Part shown: positions 47,732 to 60,585 of the stretch, in pieces | Layout of the letters: each line of letters begins with the position of its first letter | Position numbering within the stretch: the first letter of the stretch is position 1 | Notes under the pieces: generated by a model | Databases searched by the model: none | What the model saw: the letters and a program-made list of their open reading frames with translations, nothing else | What the model was told of the DNA's origin: nothing | From: Chlorops oryzae | Taxonomy: Eukaryota > Arthropoda > Insecta > Diptera > Chloropidae | Assembly: GCA_020466095.1 (NCBI GenBank) | Contig: CM035807.1 | Location: 109,824,906 to 109,888,905 of the forward strand | DNA: 64,000 nucleotides | Direction of reading: 5' to 3' | Program-made: the position numbers and the translations under genes

Positions 47732-50700
47732 ATGGACGTAGTGGAAATACAGGCAGAAGTGCCTAATGCCAGAGGAAGAAGAACCATAGTCCTGGCATCG
47801 CTTTACCTACCTGGCGAATCCGAAGAACCGGTAACCAACGAGCTCAAACAGATCGTAGATTACTGCAAGAAGAAGAACCTGCAATGGGTAATAGGCCTGC
47901 GATTCAAATGCGCATCTTACTGTCTGGGGCAGCACAGACATGAATGGAAGAGGTGAGTCACTGCTTTAATTTTATTGCAACAAATAACTGTACAGTAGTG
48001 AATAGACGCAATGATCCCACTTTTGTAAATGCAATTCGGGATGAGGTATTAGATCTTACCCTTGCAAGGTGCTTTACAGCAAACAGCATCTCAAACTGGA
48101 GAGTACTCGAAGAGGTCTCTCTATCACATCATAGGTATATTCGGTTTGACCTGATAGGAGGCATAGGTCGTGGCTTAGATTCGCATCAGAGCAGAATTTT
48201 GAATGCACTAGTGAAAATATCATCAACTCTCACGAATTAGATCGTGAGGGTTAACAAACTAACTGAAACCATAACTATAGCCTTCGAAAATAGAAGAGAC
48301 CCAGTGACAAAAAAACGGTCGAGAAATGTGCCCTGGTGGAGCAGGGAACTGGACAAACTGAGAACGAAGACACGTCGACTCTTTAACAAGGCTAAGTCCA
48401 ATGGGGACTGGGCAACGTATAAAATTGCCCTCACAGCTCACAATTAAGAGATGAGGAGTTCGGAGAGAGCATCGTGGAGGAAGTTCTGTGAGGAAATCGA
48501 GACGCTCCCAGCAGTAACAAGGCTTCACAAGTCGCCCACGAAAAACCACTCAAACGGGCTTTGAACTTTAAAAAATACCGATGGGACATTTACGGATAGC
48601 CTTAAAGAAACGGGACAGCTACTGCTGGAAACCCATTTCCCGGGCTGTGTTAAGTGTGACGAGAGCGGAGAAAACACCGAGGAAACACAGTTCTTAATGG
48701 CGACCAGATGCAACCGAGCTCTAACCCGTAATGTTTTCACCATAAATAAAATTAAATCGGCAATCTCCACCTTCAGTCATGGCGTACATAGTATACAGCC
48801 GTGCTCTTTACGGCAAAGCATTCATATTCTAGCGCCACATCTTTTGGAAATCTTCAGAGCAAGCTAGGCGTAGTGCCAAAATATTGACCAAGGGCAAGAG
48901 TAGCCTTCATCCCCAAACCTGGGAGACAAGAGGTGCATGTGCCTAAGGCCTTTAGGCCCATCAGCCTGGCATCCTTTCTCCTCAAAATAATGGAGAAAAT
49001 TTTGGATTAATCCATAAGGGAAACCTATCTCTTAAGGCATTCGGAACAATATGCCTACTAAACAGGCAAATCTACGGATACTGCCATTCACAGCTTCACA
49101 ACAAAAATTGAAAAGGCTTTAGACAGTAAAAAAAAAAACAGCTCTGTATATCAATCGATATACAGGGAGCTTTTGACAATGCGTCATTTAACTCCATAGA
49201 AGAGGCAATGGTCAGGAAAGAAATTCCACACATGATCATCACATGGACGCTCACTATGCTCAGAAAAAGAACTCGCGCACTTGACTCGGGAGCAAATACA
49301 CTCACTGTGAGGACAACAAAAGGATGTCCCCAGGTAGGTGTATTATCCCGTCTTCTCTGGATTTTAGTCATCGATGAACTGCTTCAGGTCCTCGATGAGA
49401 ACGCGTTCGAAGTTCAAGGCTTTGCAGACGGTCTGGTAATTGTGGTTAGAGGCAAGTTTGACTACCATAACTGATCGGATGCAATTAACCGTTGACATCA
49501 CGTCTGAATGGTGCCAAGAAAATGGACTTTCAACTAACCCAGCCAAAACCACTGTAGTCCTCTTTACCAGAAGGCGAAAGCTCAACCTTAGGGCTCTTAA
49601 ACTCGGTGGACAAGAACTAAAGATTTTCGATGAAATGAAATATCTAGGAGTAATCCTAGACAAGACACTAAATTGGAACCAGCATTTATCGTGTATCTCA
49701 AACAAAGCCATGAAGGCAATATTCGCGTGCCAAAGGCTATATGTAAAACTTGGGGTGTATGCCCTAAAATGCTGGCGTGGCCCTTCAAAACAGTCACCTT
49801 ACTATGCTCACATATGCATCCTTGGTATGGTGGCATAAAATAAATCAAAGAAACGCTCTGAACATCCTGAATAGGATGAGGAACTGCTTGGGTGGGATGG
49901 GAGCGATGAGAACCTGTCCACATACAGACTTGGGATTGCTAATAGGGCTAACACCTTTTCACATTATGATTGAGAGAGAAGCAGCCCTTGCAGCACTCAG
50001 GCTCCTTAACTTGTGCAATATGAGGGAAGGAAACCTCACAGGGCATATGAAGGCCCTAGAGATCTTTTGGGGCACCCCATGCTTGGAGTTATCAGACCAA
50101 GTGCACAAAAAACATATTTTCTCCCAAGAATATGAGATGGTCATAAGTGACCGCGACTCGTGGAGAAACAAAAACATAAAAATCACAGAAGACTCGCAGA
50201 AATTGTACACTGACGGGTCCAAAATGGATGATGGCAGTGTGGGATCGGGAGTTGTTGGGCCAAACTTTCAAAAGGCAGCACCTATGGGAAAACATCATCA
50301 ATTTTTCAGGCGGAGGTCCACGCCTTAGAGCTGTGTGTCATAGAATGTATACGAAGGAACACCTAGGGTTCCCGCATATGTGTGTTGTCAGACAGTAAAG
50401 CGGCACTAAGAGCCTTATTGGCACTTACCATAAATTCTAAACAAGCTTATGAGCGCCACGGGCTCCTTCAAACTCTATCCAAGAGGAACAAGGTAACTAT
50501 ATTGAATACAGGGGCACGAAAGACACGAAGGCAATGAATGGACTGCGTGGCCAAATGGGCCCCAACGAATCCCTTGATTGGACCAGAACCTTTTTGCGGA
50601 GTTTACAATAGCTTCAGAAATGACCTGATTTGGAAATGGGAAGAACGTAGCCTCAATGAATACTGGAGAGCCCACAAGGGCATGCGGCAGGCAAAGAGGC

Positions 50701-51079
50701 TCATATGTCCGAGGACTATCAGGGGGAAGCTATACTTAACCTAAGCAGAATCAATATTACAATCTACACTGAACTGTTAACGGGGCACTGTAAACTGAAA
50801 TATCACCTGAAAAAGATGGGAGTAGTAAACGAGGATCTCTGTAGACTTTGCAAGTCAGAGCAGTAAACAGCAGAGCATGTTTTGTGTACATGTCCCGCGG
50901 CGGCGAGGCATAGGCTCATGTGTCTAGGGTCAAGAATAATAGGTTTTCAAGCAATAGTCGTTTTAGTCCATTGGAAATTTTAAGATTCTTTAATAGACTT
51001 AATTTATTCTAAGGGAATACGGGCTGCACAAAAGAGCTTTTAGGTCGTGGTGCAATAACAGCCTTAGTAACAATAATAA
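47732..51079 (+). pseudogene. Broken non-LTR retrotransposon (I/LOA-type LINE), ORF2 remnant
   Basis: Pieces of one LINE ORF2 lie in order on the plus strand in shifting frames. The endonuclease end comes first (LASLYLPGESEEP; then CDSNAHLTVWGSTDMNGRGE after a frame change near 47.9 kb; then DEVLDLTLAR). A linker follows (PWWSRELDKLRTKTRRLFNK). The reverse transcriptase has KGCPQVGVLSRLLWILVIDE and then FADG where an active copy has Y/F-A-D-D. Next are a thumb region (KYLGVILDKTLNW), RNase H (KLYTDGSKMDDGS) and a C-terminal zinc-knuckle-like CRLCKSEQ...HVLCTCP. Frameshifts and stops make it dead. It is 5'-truncated and ends in a (CAATAATAAT)-type tail near 51065-51079, as in I-like elements. 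Clade placement between I, LOA and relatives is inferred. Confidence 0.85.
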
Positions 51080-54000
51080 TAATTTATTTTTGTTCTCCAT
51101 TAATGGCAAAAAAAAAACCTCAAACAAAAAAAAAACCTTCCCGAAAGTTTGCTCGAAATTTCGTTTTCCTAGAATTCTCCATTCCTTTTGAGTTTGTTCC
51201 CATCTGAACGTTGAAGGCCATCTGAGCGTAAAATCATAGCCAAAGTCAGAAGGATTGGAAGGCAGAGCGAAAACTTTTATCATAAGCTCATTGTCAAAAA
51301 TGGAAAAAAAATAAATGAAGCCACGCTCGCGTTGAGAACCAAATAAATAAGCCGAAAACAGATACATACCTAACAAAAAAGAAAAAATACAATTTTTGAA
51401 ACGAGGTCATCGTTCAAGTGTCAAAGAAATTTGCAAAAACCCGTAAGAAATCACCTTTTTTTCAGCGGCACTTTAAATAGTCAATTTCTACATATTTTAT
51501 TCGCATCTTCGCTTCTTTATCTAATAAGCTTTCATTGTCTCCCGTTTCGCCATATTTCGTCCGTATTCCCCCAAAAAAAAATTATTCTCTTTTTTGTGTA
51601 TTTATTTTTGACATTTCAATACGTGTGGATGCCATTTTAGTTGGGGCTTTAACACTTAACACACACCGAGTCGTTAACCGAGCATGAATTGGACTTGGAG
51701 CGACTCATCGATCGGAAATATTAGTATATTGCGAGTATATCTATGGGGCGACAGCTAATCGCATTTGCTTTCTATTCAGTTTGGCCAAAATAGATAATTT
51801 CGTTTTATTTATTTTTATGTTATTTACACAAACAATATTTTTTTCTCCTCTTTTCTTGTTATTGTTTTTGTTGTTTTATGGGGCAGAGTTGTTGCGACAG
51901 TACAAAAAAAAAAAAAATGAAGAAGAAAAACGGCTCGCAAGAGAGCCTGATTGACGCTTTGTGATGTTTGATTTCTTTAGTTGGGTCATCTCCATTTGTA
52001 GACTCGATAGTTATGCTAATTTCCTTCGCGTTAAAACGAACGACGACTGAGATTTTTGGACATTAAAATTGTTAGCTTCTTTCTTGCTCTTTCTCTCTTT
52101 TCATTGTAAGTGTGTGTTTGTGTGTACGTTGTCGTTTATTCCCCAAAACGTTTCTATGTTCGAATTCATCTTAGACGTTTGCGTCTTAAACGATTTGTTC
52201 TGTTGCTGTATTGGCTCATTTTGTGGTGAATAATTTTTTAATAAACAGTTTCGATTGGAATGAGCTTTTAGTTTATTACACGAGTTCATTGTGCCCAGCA
52301 TTGGCATAAGTATGGCTACAAGCGGAGAGGAGCAAGAGGAATCATTTGGGAATAGTTAAGGAATTTGTTGCTTTTTTACAGCATCTGAATCGTTTCTAAT
52401 TTGACTTGAGTGTACGAATAATTTAATGGATCATTAGCGTTATACTAAGGAGGTTAGCAGATGATGGCGGGATGGAGAATAATTCAGTCCCATGGCAGTC
52501 TCTGTTGTAAATTTTGTTTGTTCATTCGGATCGTAAGTCCATAATTACTCAAATGTTAAGTGTAGGTATATAAAAGCATTACGGATATAGTATAGGTATG
52601 TGAGTCTTTAATTACACTGTGATACATTTTTTGAGGTTATGGAATGTAAACGAAATTTCGATTGCAGTTCCGAAATTACTTGATAAATGAAGCGAATCCT
52701 TATTTTCAGTTTAGCTAGATTGATGGTAACATTTCAATTACAAATCGATTTCGAAAAGTGTGGGCGAGAAATAAGTTGCGCAGGGTAATTATTATTTTTG
52801 TCTTCTGACTTCGGGTAAGAAATTTCAACTTCGCAAGGCCTGAGCAGTAGCAAGGAGCGCTCGGATGCCATGAGTGTGCTTCCAGGAGTTTTCCAGCTTA
52901 GTTTTTTCTTTTTATTTAAGCAAATACGTGCCGTTTAGGAGTTATTAGGCAAAAAATTGTGAAAAGAGCTGAACAAATTTTTATGGTTTTGGGCTTTTTG
53001 CTATTTCTGCTATTTGCAGCTACTAAATGAAGTTTAATCAGGTCAGTTAAAACTACAGTTCTTTCTCCATATCTAGTACTAAAGCTTTGTTATAGACACG
53101 AAAACAAAACTTTGAACGGCTTACGAGATATAGCAATAAGTAGGCGCGCAACTTAATTCTCGGCCACACTTTTCGAGATCGATTTAGAAATGAACCTGTA
53201 ACCATTTGACAAAATGAAATATGGGAAGTTGTTACATTTATCAAGTATTTTTAGAAACTGTAGTCAAAATTTTGTTTACATTCGATGACCTCAGGAATGT
53301 GTCATAGTATTATCGAAGGATCTGAGGGTGTTTGATTGTGCATACAATCGAAGGATTTCAGGTGATTTCACTCCGAATATTTCAAACCAAATCTACATAA
53401 CACCACTAAGAATTCTTTTAATAATGTATTGCATATCAAATTTATAATTTCCTGGAAATTAATCCACCATCCATCTATCAATTACGTCTCAATTTGCAAG
53501 TGAATTTTCAATGCACCATGCACTCCTCCGATTAGAACAATCGGCTCAAATGAAACGCTGTCGCACAAAATCTTATAATCCCCTCAGCATTTATATTTGT
53601 GCAAATAAAAAAATTAAAGATTTTTCCCTTTGATTCTAAAACGATAACGAGCCCTGCAATCGGCTCAATCTAATCCGCAAAAATGGGTTATAACATTCAA
53701 TAATTCTCGATTCCAGTTATTGAGTTATTGACCCATTATTGTCAGTGCGACCAAATGCAGCCGTCACATCGCAATAATCGTACAAATCCATCCGTTGGAC
53801 ACAGCGGTAGGACATTACAGGATTTTTTCTCTGCGTTGTTTTTTTTCTTTTGTTCGGATTCCTTTAACGGAAACCTGCTGCTGCCGCCCTTTGTTCTCGC
53901 AGCGTGTTCCACATGTGAGCGCAGAGTTTAGAACGTGATTTCACAGTTAAGATAAAATGTTCTGCTTTGATTGTTTATTGATGGTTCTCTGCAACGGAAT

Positions 54001-54617
54001 GGCATGGAATCGAATGGAATGGAATATCTATTCGTTGGGATTTGGGAGACGAGGGAAAGAAAAAATTGCGAATTTCTTCTTCGGATCTATTGGCCTTTTT
54101 TTCTTCTATCTTTCTCCATATTTTCCATTCGATTTGAATTTGTTTGCAGCGTCGTACATCGGATTTTGGATTTTGGTGTAATTTGTTGGTTTTGATGCTT
54201 TGTTAGTTGCACGTCGCATCGACGTGGAATTGGAATTGGGTTGGTTCTCTACTGTTCGCTTGAGACCTGTACTCGTTACCGATCATTGACATGTGAAACG
54301 TGACATGTTGGATAAAGAATGCCCGCTGAGGATTTGTGCTTGAAAAATGTGCTGTTCATACCTTGATTTTTTTTCTGGTTGAATTTTTCATGGATATATT
54401 GCACATCATTCGGTTTTTTTTTGTGTTTTATCCTTTCATGTAAATACTTGTAATTGCGATTGAAAACTCTTCAATTTTATGGTTTTATAGGACTCCATAG
54501 TCTGACCAAATTTGGGTAGAATCAAACTTAAGGGGTTATTCTGATGTAAAAGCATTTTTTTTTTTTGGAAATTTTTATACGAAAGTAAAGTTCAATCATT
54601 TTAATTTTTTATATGTT
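51080..54617. other. Intergenic/intronic stretch
   Basis: No supported gene. Contains the inverted-repeat element at 52613-53313. T and A tracts are common. Confidence 0.5.
52613..53313. mobile_element. Element with long inverted repeats (about 170 bp)
   Basis: The left arm (52613-52790) and the inverted right arm (53145-53313) share blocks such as GAATGTAAAC, TACTTGATAAATG, ATCGATTTCGAAAAGTGTG (left) and GCGAGAAATAAGTTGCGC (left), with minor changes on the right. A single related arm occurs at about 23290-23760, interrupted there by a MITE. Non-coding; superfamily unknown. Confidence 0.7.
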
Positions 54618-54805
54618 TTTATTTGTAACTTCTTGGTTCAGATGCCAACTTACGAAGCGATAGGCTCTGGGTTCAACTCTCAGCCGAGGTCGTGGATGTT
54701 TGTGCCGTTTTTTCTGTTTTCTATTTTTCTTTGCTTTCTCATTATTCGTGGTATCACAACGGGCCCATTTGAGGCCTAAGTATGGCACAATATGTGGCAA
54801 CCCTT
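54618..54805 (+). mobile_element. tRNA-derived SINE
   Basis: Box A (TGGTTCAGATG, 54634-54644) and box B (GGTTCAACTCT, 54670-54680) are spaced as in a pol III promoter. They are followed by a non-tRNA body with GTGGTATCACAACGGGCCC (near 54749), a motif I associate with dipteran SINE bodies. The tRNA part does not form a complete cloverleaf. Confidence 0.6.
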
Positions 54806-56990
54806 TTAACTGTTAGTCAAAGTGCACGCTGAAAATTAAAAAGTAGGTCTTTGGTCAAGAAAGTAGAGGGTGTTCGTGTTGTCTGATATAAAAAACTCGA
54901 ATGAATTATTGCTAAGAACGTCTGTCGTTATATGCCGTACCAGATTTATAAAATTTTATTTAAAAAAAAAAAAAAAAATTGACTACGAAAAAGTATTAAT
55001 TCTTGGAATTTCGGTCAGATTTTTTCATAGTATATTCTCAACAAGCCTTACTACCAAAATATGAAAGAAAACAAATTGATTTTTAAAAGTGGTTACTTCA
55101 TAATAACCCCTTATAGCTTATAGTTTCATCTAAGAAGCTTTCTCATCGGTATTTATAATCCCGCTTTGGGCTTAGAGATCCATGTGCACGGCTTTGTATG
55201 TATATATCCTTTTCAATAACCATTCTAAAATTCTCTATTTGATTGCCGCTCCAAAACATTTAATTGCATTGAACCTATTCGCTGGCTTCCATAAATTCTC
55301 TTATTCAGAACTCGCTGCAATCGTAAATCTTGTAAATGATTTTCAATATGTTGCTATAACAAACAGAGGGGGGAAATGAAAAACTTGATCGGCTGCAATT
55401 TAAATCTGAAATTACATACATTCAAAAATACGTAGCTAGCTGGGAGTGACCATAGAGAACGCTTAATTTCAACGAAAAAAAAAAATTCGGCTTCGAACAA
55501 TTATTTCCCACAAATCCGAACCGCTGCATTTCCTTCATTTATTACTATCTTAGTTGTAGCCGTTGCATAGCAGCAGAACGAATCTTTATTTATGAGGTAA
55601 TGAACATTGAATCGATACAACGAGAAATTCCAAAATGTTCGATAAACACCAACACACACGCGCACACACACACAGCCAGATGAACGAATAAATAGACTTT
55701 TTCACATTTAGTTCGAGGTGCACCTTTAATTAAATTCGAAAAGAAATTATAAAATAAAAATAAAAATTGTACCTGCTTTAGTAGCGGTTAATGCGAGCCT
55801 CATCTGTGTCCATGGTATCTATCTCGGGTGCACACACATACACACACACACACCCATTGATGCTTAGGGCATCTAAGAAAAACATTTTTTCTTTTTTTCG
55901 TTTTTTGTTTTTGGTCAACTGAATTGAACGCGCACCATCGAATCGATTGAGCCAGCAATCGACCTACCTGTCCGACAGTCCAATCCAGTCCAGTCAAGTC
56001 AAGTCTGGCCGTTGCCCAAAATTATTTCATAATGAGGAACGCAGTTAGAGCCATTAATGACGACGCACAACGTAAAACGCACGACGACCGGTCGATGTGT
56101 CCCCAAAATGCGATCAATTTAGATACATGAGAGTACAGCGCCGCAGCTGAGGCGGCGATGGCGATGCCGACGCTCAATAAGATGCACGCGGCCCTAAGAA
56201 GCTGCATTAGCCCAACGAACGAACGAACGAAGCAACTGCCGACGACAATCGATACGACATTCCAAACTTGAAATTAAGCATCGTTTTAGATACTTTCAGG
56301 CGTACTCGCCGTGTGCGACAAACCGCCACACCACACCACACCGCAGCACAGCGTATCATACCGACGACCATGCGATGCGTTAATGTCTCGCAATCGAAGA
56401 AATGAAGACGACCCACTGTTCAATTCTTAGTAGCTCGCTACAAAACAAATCGCCCGCTTTTTCGTTCGCCTTTTGTGATCGCATGTTTCTATTATGAGTA
56501 TATGAGCTCACTCACACGCGCATAACGTATATAGTATATAGTATACCTGCCTTCTCCTACCTTCGTACCTACCTACCTACGTTCCTAACTCAGTACGCCT
56601 TTAATGTCGAAAAGCAATAAAAATTTATTTTTGTCCGATTTTAATATAAATTTTATCGTCGCATTTCGTTATTGTTCGAAACAAATCCAATAAGTGCGAT
56701 TTGAATACGCTCTACACTGAGAAAAATAAAAGTGTATTTGCATAATTCTGTTCAATATTTCGCCGTTCATATTAGGCGACAAATCAGCGGCGACAATGTT
56801 AATTTTCTGGCGAGGAACGGCAACTAAATCATCACTGAATGTAGAAAAAGTTTTGTTCTGAAGTTAATTGTTTTTCGTTGAGAAGAATGTCGGAAGTGAA
56901 ATATTATTGTCTAAGATTGTTCGATTGCCTCTCTAAATTGTTGAAATGTCCAGCCTAGCGTACGTGAATATCTTCCACCTTACGTTTAGT
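54806..56990. other. Stretch without recognised genes
   Basis: Contains an A tract at 54961-54978, CA microsatellites (55650-55675 and 55831-55853), and short direct repeats AACGAACGAACG (56216-56228) and CTACCTACCTAC (56568-56580). A 61-codon minus-strand open frame at 56022-56207 is hydrophobic but unsupported. Confidence 0.5.
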
Positions 56991-57144
56991 TTCCAATAGC
57001 GTAGGAAAAATTCCTTCAAATATTCAACACATCCAAACATATGAAACAAGTTTCAATCAGAAGCACAATTGATTCCAACTGGTTTCATATGTTTATGTGT
57101 GTTGAATATTTGCAGGAATTCCGACGCGTGTATTCTTATTGGAA
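56991..57144. mobile_element. Hairpin MITE with TTCCAATA / TATTGGAA ends
   Basis: The inner arms AATATTCAACACATCCAAAC and (inverted) AATATTCAACACACATAAAC, plus CATATGAAAC on both sides, form a long stem. The outer ends are TTCCAATAGCG and TTATTGGAA. About 154 bp, non-coding. Confidence 0.75.
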
Positions 57145-58019
57145 AGCGAGCATTATTCGCTGGACAATGATAAAAAACTTTCTTTACCTACTTTGAAAAA
57201 AAAAAAAAATGAAATTAAAAAAGCTTGAAAGTTTTAACATTTCGTAACGGACAGGAAAAGTTAAGGGTGCAAATCAGTCAAGGCATAACATACATAACAT
57301 AGCAAAGTAGAAGAGTCGATATATTCCATCAATTTGGTTTGAAATTTTTAGTGAACGCAGGACATACCAAGAGGATCTGGACATAAATAGTTTTTCTTAT
57401 GTTACGAAAAAAATACTAACTTACGTATGTAAAGTTGTGTTAAGTTGAGACTTTCTGAATTGTATTTTCAAAACCTTCTCCCAAAAAAAAAAAAAAATCA
57501 AATGAACTGATTTCATTAAGTCAATTTCTTTAATTTAAAACCAAGGTGCATGTCTTAAGGTAGAATCAGAGTCGAATATTTATTCTTTCTTCCACAATGA
57601 TTTTTTCTTTTTCGAAGACCTGCGGAACTGTCAATTAATTACCTGAGTTTTTGGAATGAAGTTACATTTTGGAATGTAACTTCACTGTTGTCAGTTTTAG
57701 GGAATCGGCAATAAATTAAGGTAAATTTCTGGTCTTTGGGGTGAAGGGAGAAATAGGAAAAAGGAGAAAAGACTGTAGGGAAGTAAGGAATGGGACCAAT
57801 ATTTTGTTTTTAGAGGTTTTTGAAATTAAATTCAAGCTGAAGGACCTCAAATTCAGATTCAGACATGGGGGTCTTATAATGCATACTGTAAGTCAAAACG
57901 TCAAAAAAGCAGGCTTCTTTTTTGAGACTATGGTGATACTTAGACCCAATGGAGCTATATGGACTTAAATTTGGATTCAGCGACTCTACAAATCTATGGT
58001 GAATATAGTGAAACCCGTG

Positions 58020-58686
58020 GGCATATAGTACTATAGATGGCACTTGGCAAAAAACGTGTGTGTTGAATTGAAGTAGGCCCCCTGTGCATGCATTCTTATG
58101 GAAAAATCAAAAACGTAGCACGCCCCCTGAAAATTCCGGTTCCGGTCTAACAAATATTTTATAATCTTGTAACATGAACTAAAATTTTTGTTAAAAATCA
58201 GATATATATAAGTGTTAATCAATGGTTTTTCATAAGAACTCATTTTATTATTCAGCAAAATATGTTAGTTTTATACAATTAAAAAGAATTAGATAAAATT
58301 TTGATCATATTATTGAGGAACGCTCATGCGTCGAATATGACCGATTCTCAAAAAGTTTGAATTCCACAACAGAACAGCTGATATGAAATATTCAGTGATA
58401 TCATAACTAAAATTGCTCGATACATCACTAGTGGCTCAAGTACTTATGACATATCATGATAAATAGAATGCATAAACTATATATTTTTGGATCTCTTCTG
58501 AATGAAAAGGGTACAGAATTGCAAAAGCTATCATAAAAAACTAAAAATACTGTACATTAGAAAGAAAACATTAAAAAATGTTATCGCAATTATGTTTAGT
58601 TACAAAATTGAGTGAATACTAAAAAAATTATAGTTCACCACGGAATTCGGTTGTTGTTGTAAGTGTCCCCTATATTACTATATGCC
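58020..58686. mobile_element. Element with GGCATATAGTA ends and CGTG flanks
   Basis: The left end GGCATATAGTACTATAG and the complement of the right end GGCATATAGTAATATAG form inverted termini. Both sides are flanked by CGTG (58016-58019 and 58687-58690). The 667-bp interior is non-coding. Superfamily not assigned. Confidence 0.6.
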
Positions 58687-59726
58687 CGTGGGACTGACAG
58701 GTTTTTTCTTTGGTGGCCTGCGAAGTTGTTAAATTAAAATTTTTCTCAGTGTACCCCGACCCAACTGCATGTGAATATGTGTCTTTTTAGTGCATTTGCC
58801 TCCCAAAAAAAAAAAAAAAAATCGTTCTCATATTCACTCATACACTTCTCCTTGGTTTGATTGCGACATGCTCTTGCAACGATTTACATAATTTGATAGA
58901 GCGGTTTGTACCTTTAAGACGACAGCGAAACATATTTCTCCCCGACGCAACGGCTGACTGATCCACCGAGTTATTACGTGGAAAGCGATACATTTCACTG
59001 GCGTTGCGTCGCATCGGCGCATTGTCGCTGCGAGGCCATTTAGACTCTTTCCATGCCCTCACTTTACCTTCACATTTCACTTTATCGATGGAGGATCTTT
59101 TCTAATTTCTCCAGCGTTGTTGTTGCTGTTGCTTTGCCGTTGTAGTTGTTGTCATTTTTATTATTGCTGCATCGGACATTGTGACTAAATTTATTTGAAA
59201 AGCGAAGTGCAAGTGGAGCGCATTTCTCCCCTTTCATTAGAGAAATGGATGGGATGATGCTTCTTTGCCACGATTCGATGCCACGATGCCGCGATGCTGC
59301 GATGATGCGATATCGGCGTTAATTTCGTTTTATTATTGGAGTACAATTTCTTTTCTCAAATTTAGTTTGCCTTCCTTCGATTCCTCCATTTCTTTTTATT
59401 GCTTTTTATTTCTTTCACCTACAAGATTTATCGCCTTTTATTTGTATTATTTTTAGTTTCTTTCTCATAAGAGGCCCGATTACGAACGCAACAACATCAA
59501 AAATAATAACAACAAAAACAATAATAATAATAAGAACAACAAACGCTAACGTCAATACCCAGCATGCTTAGGTATTTCGGACAAGGTGTGGAGGAGGAGA
59601 GAACATCATCGACAGCGCGGGATTGTGTAGAGCGAGTCGTTTGTCTCCAAGAAGTTAATTTCGATGCTGATTAAGAGAAGTCAATGACTTCTCCGGCTTT
59701 GATGCTGGAGCCTAAAGTTATTCACT

Positions 59727-60072
59727 CCATTCAGTTTAGTTGAATCACTTAAAAATGTACTTTCAAAGGAGAATTTACTTTACTAAGGGAATGATAACAT
59801 TAATTTTGATCTGAGGTATTCTTGGGGAGAAAGAGTACTTTTTTTTGGCATTGTTTATCGTAGTTTCCACTTTCAAATTATGTCTGGATACCCTTGCACC
59901 CATTCAGTTTAGTTGAATCACTTAAAAATTTACTTTCAAAGGAGGATTTACTTTACTAAGGGAATGATAACATTAATTTTGATCTGAGGTATTCTTGGGG
60001 AGAAAGAGTACTTTTTTTTGGCATTGTTTATCGTAGTTTCCACTTTCAAATTATGTCTGGATACCCTTGCAC
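59727..60072. repeat. 173-bp direct tandem duplication
   Basis: Positions 59727-59899 and 59900-60072 are nearly identical. They start CCATTCAGTTTAGTTGAATC, differ at only a few positions (for example AAAATGTAC against AAAATTTAC, and GGAGAATTT against GGAGGATTT), and have no spacer. The high identity points to a recent event. Confidence 0.95.
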
Positions 60073-60170
60073 TTCCATCCTAAAAATCTATCAGAGTCTC
60101 TAGTTTTTCAATGGTCCTCTAAGGTCCTTTTTTCATCGTATTTCTCCTTTCTTTTTGGAAATTATAATCA

Positions 60171-60585
60171 GCCCTATTCTAAATGAATACTCCAAGGGAA
60201 TTTTTTCCCTAGAAATTTTTCTGCACAGAAAAAAGGGAGTATTCTAAGGGTAAATAAGAGAAAGAATGTGATGAAATTTGCTCAAAAATGTTTGAAATTC
60301 TTGCTCCTTTTATATTCCTATCTTTATATGTTTAGAATGGAAGGATTTTTTCTCAAATCCCCAGGGGAAAATTCCCCGGGAACAGGGGTGGATTAAGACA
60401 ATTTTCCACCCTAGGTAGTTGCAAATTTTCCGCCTCAGACAACAGCCTAATTATCTCTTTTTCTGTTATTGATGCATTGACGGTCAGAATTTTCCGCCCT
60501 TGAAAATGTGCCGCCCTAAGCAGCGGCTTATGTTGCCTATTCGGTAAAGACGACTCTGCCCGGGAGTATTTAAAATCGGACTGAA
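60171..60585. mobile_element. CAGCCC-family MITE, copy 3, split by a hAT element
   Basis: The ends are CAGCCCTATTCTAAATGAAT and the complement of AAAATCGGACTG. It matches 573-786 along its length, with the hAT element at 60383-60558 inserted in its right part. Confidence 0.8.
60383..60558. mobile_element. Small hAT-like MITE nested in a CAGCCC-family MITE
   Basis: The 176-bp element starts CAGGGGTGGATTAAG and ends GACTCTG (complement CAGAGTC). The flanks are CCCGGGAA and CCCGGGAG, 7 of 8 identical, a hAT-type 8-bp target duplication. Non-coding. Confidence 0.82.

Noticed and set aside
55777..55817. ATG-led exon ending at a GTACAA donor on the minus strand
   Set aside because: The best-context ATG frame stops after 11 codons, before the donor. 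The other frame ends in phase 1 and gives a wrong frame when joined to any Ca-beta exon.
56022..56207. 61-codon small secreted or membrane protein on the minus strand
   Set aside because: The hydrophobic start is suggestive but there is no homology, promoter or splice evidence.
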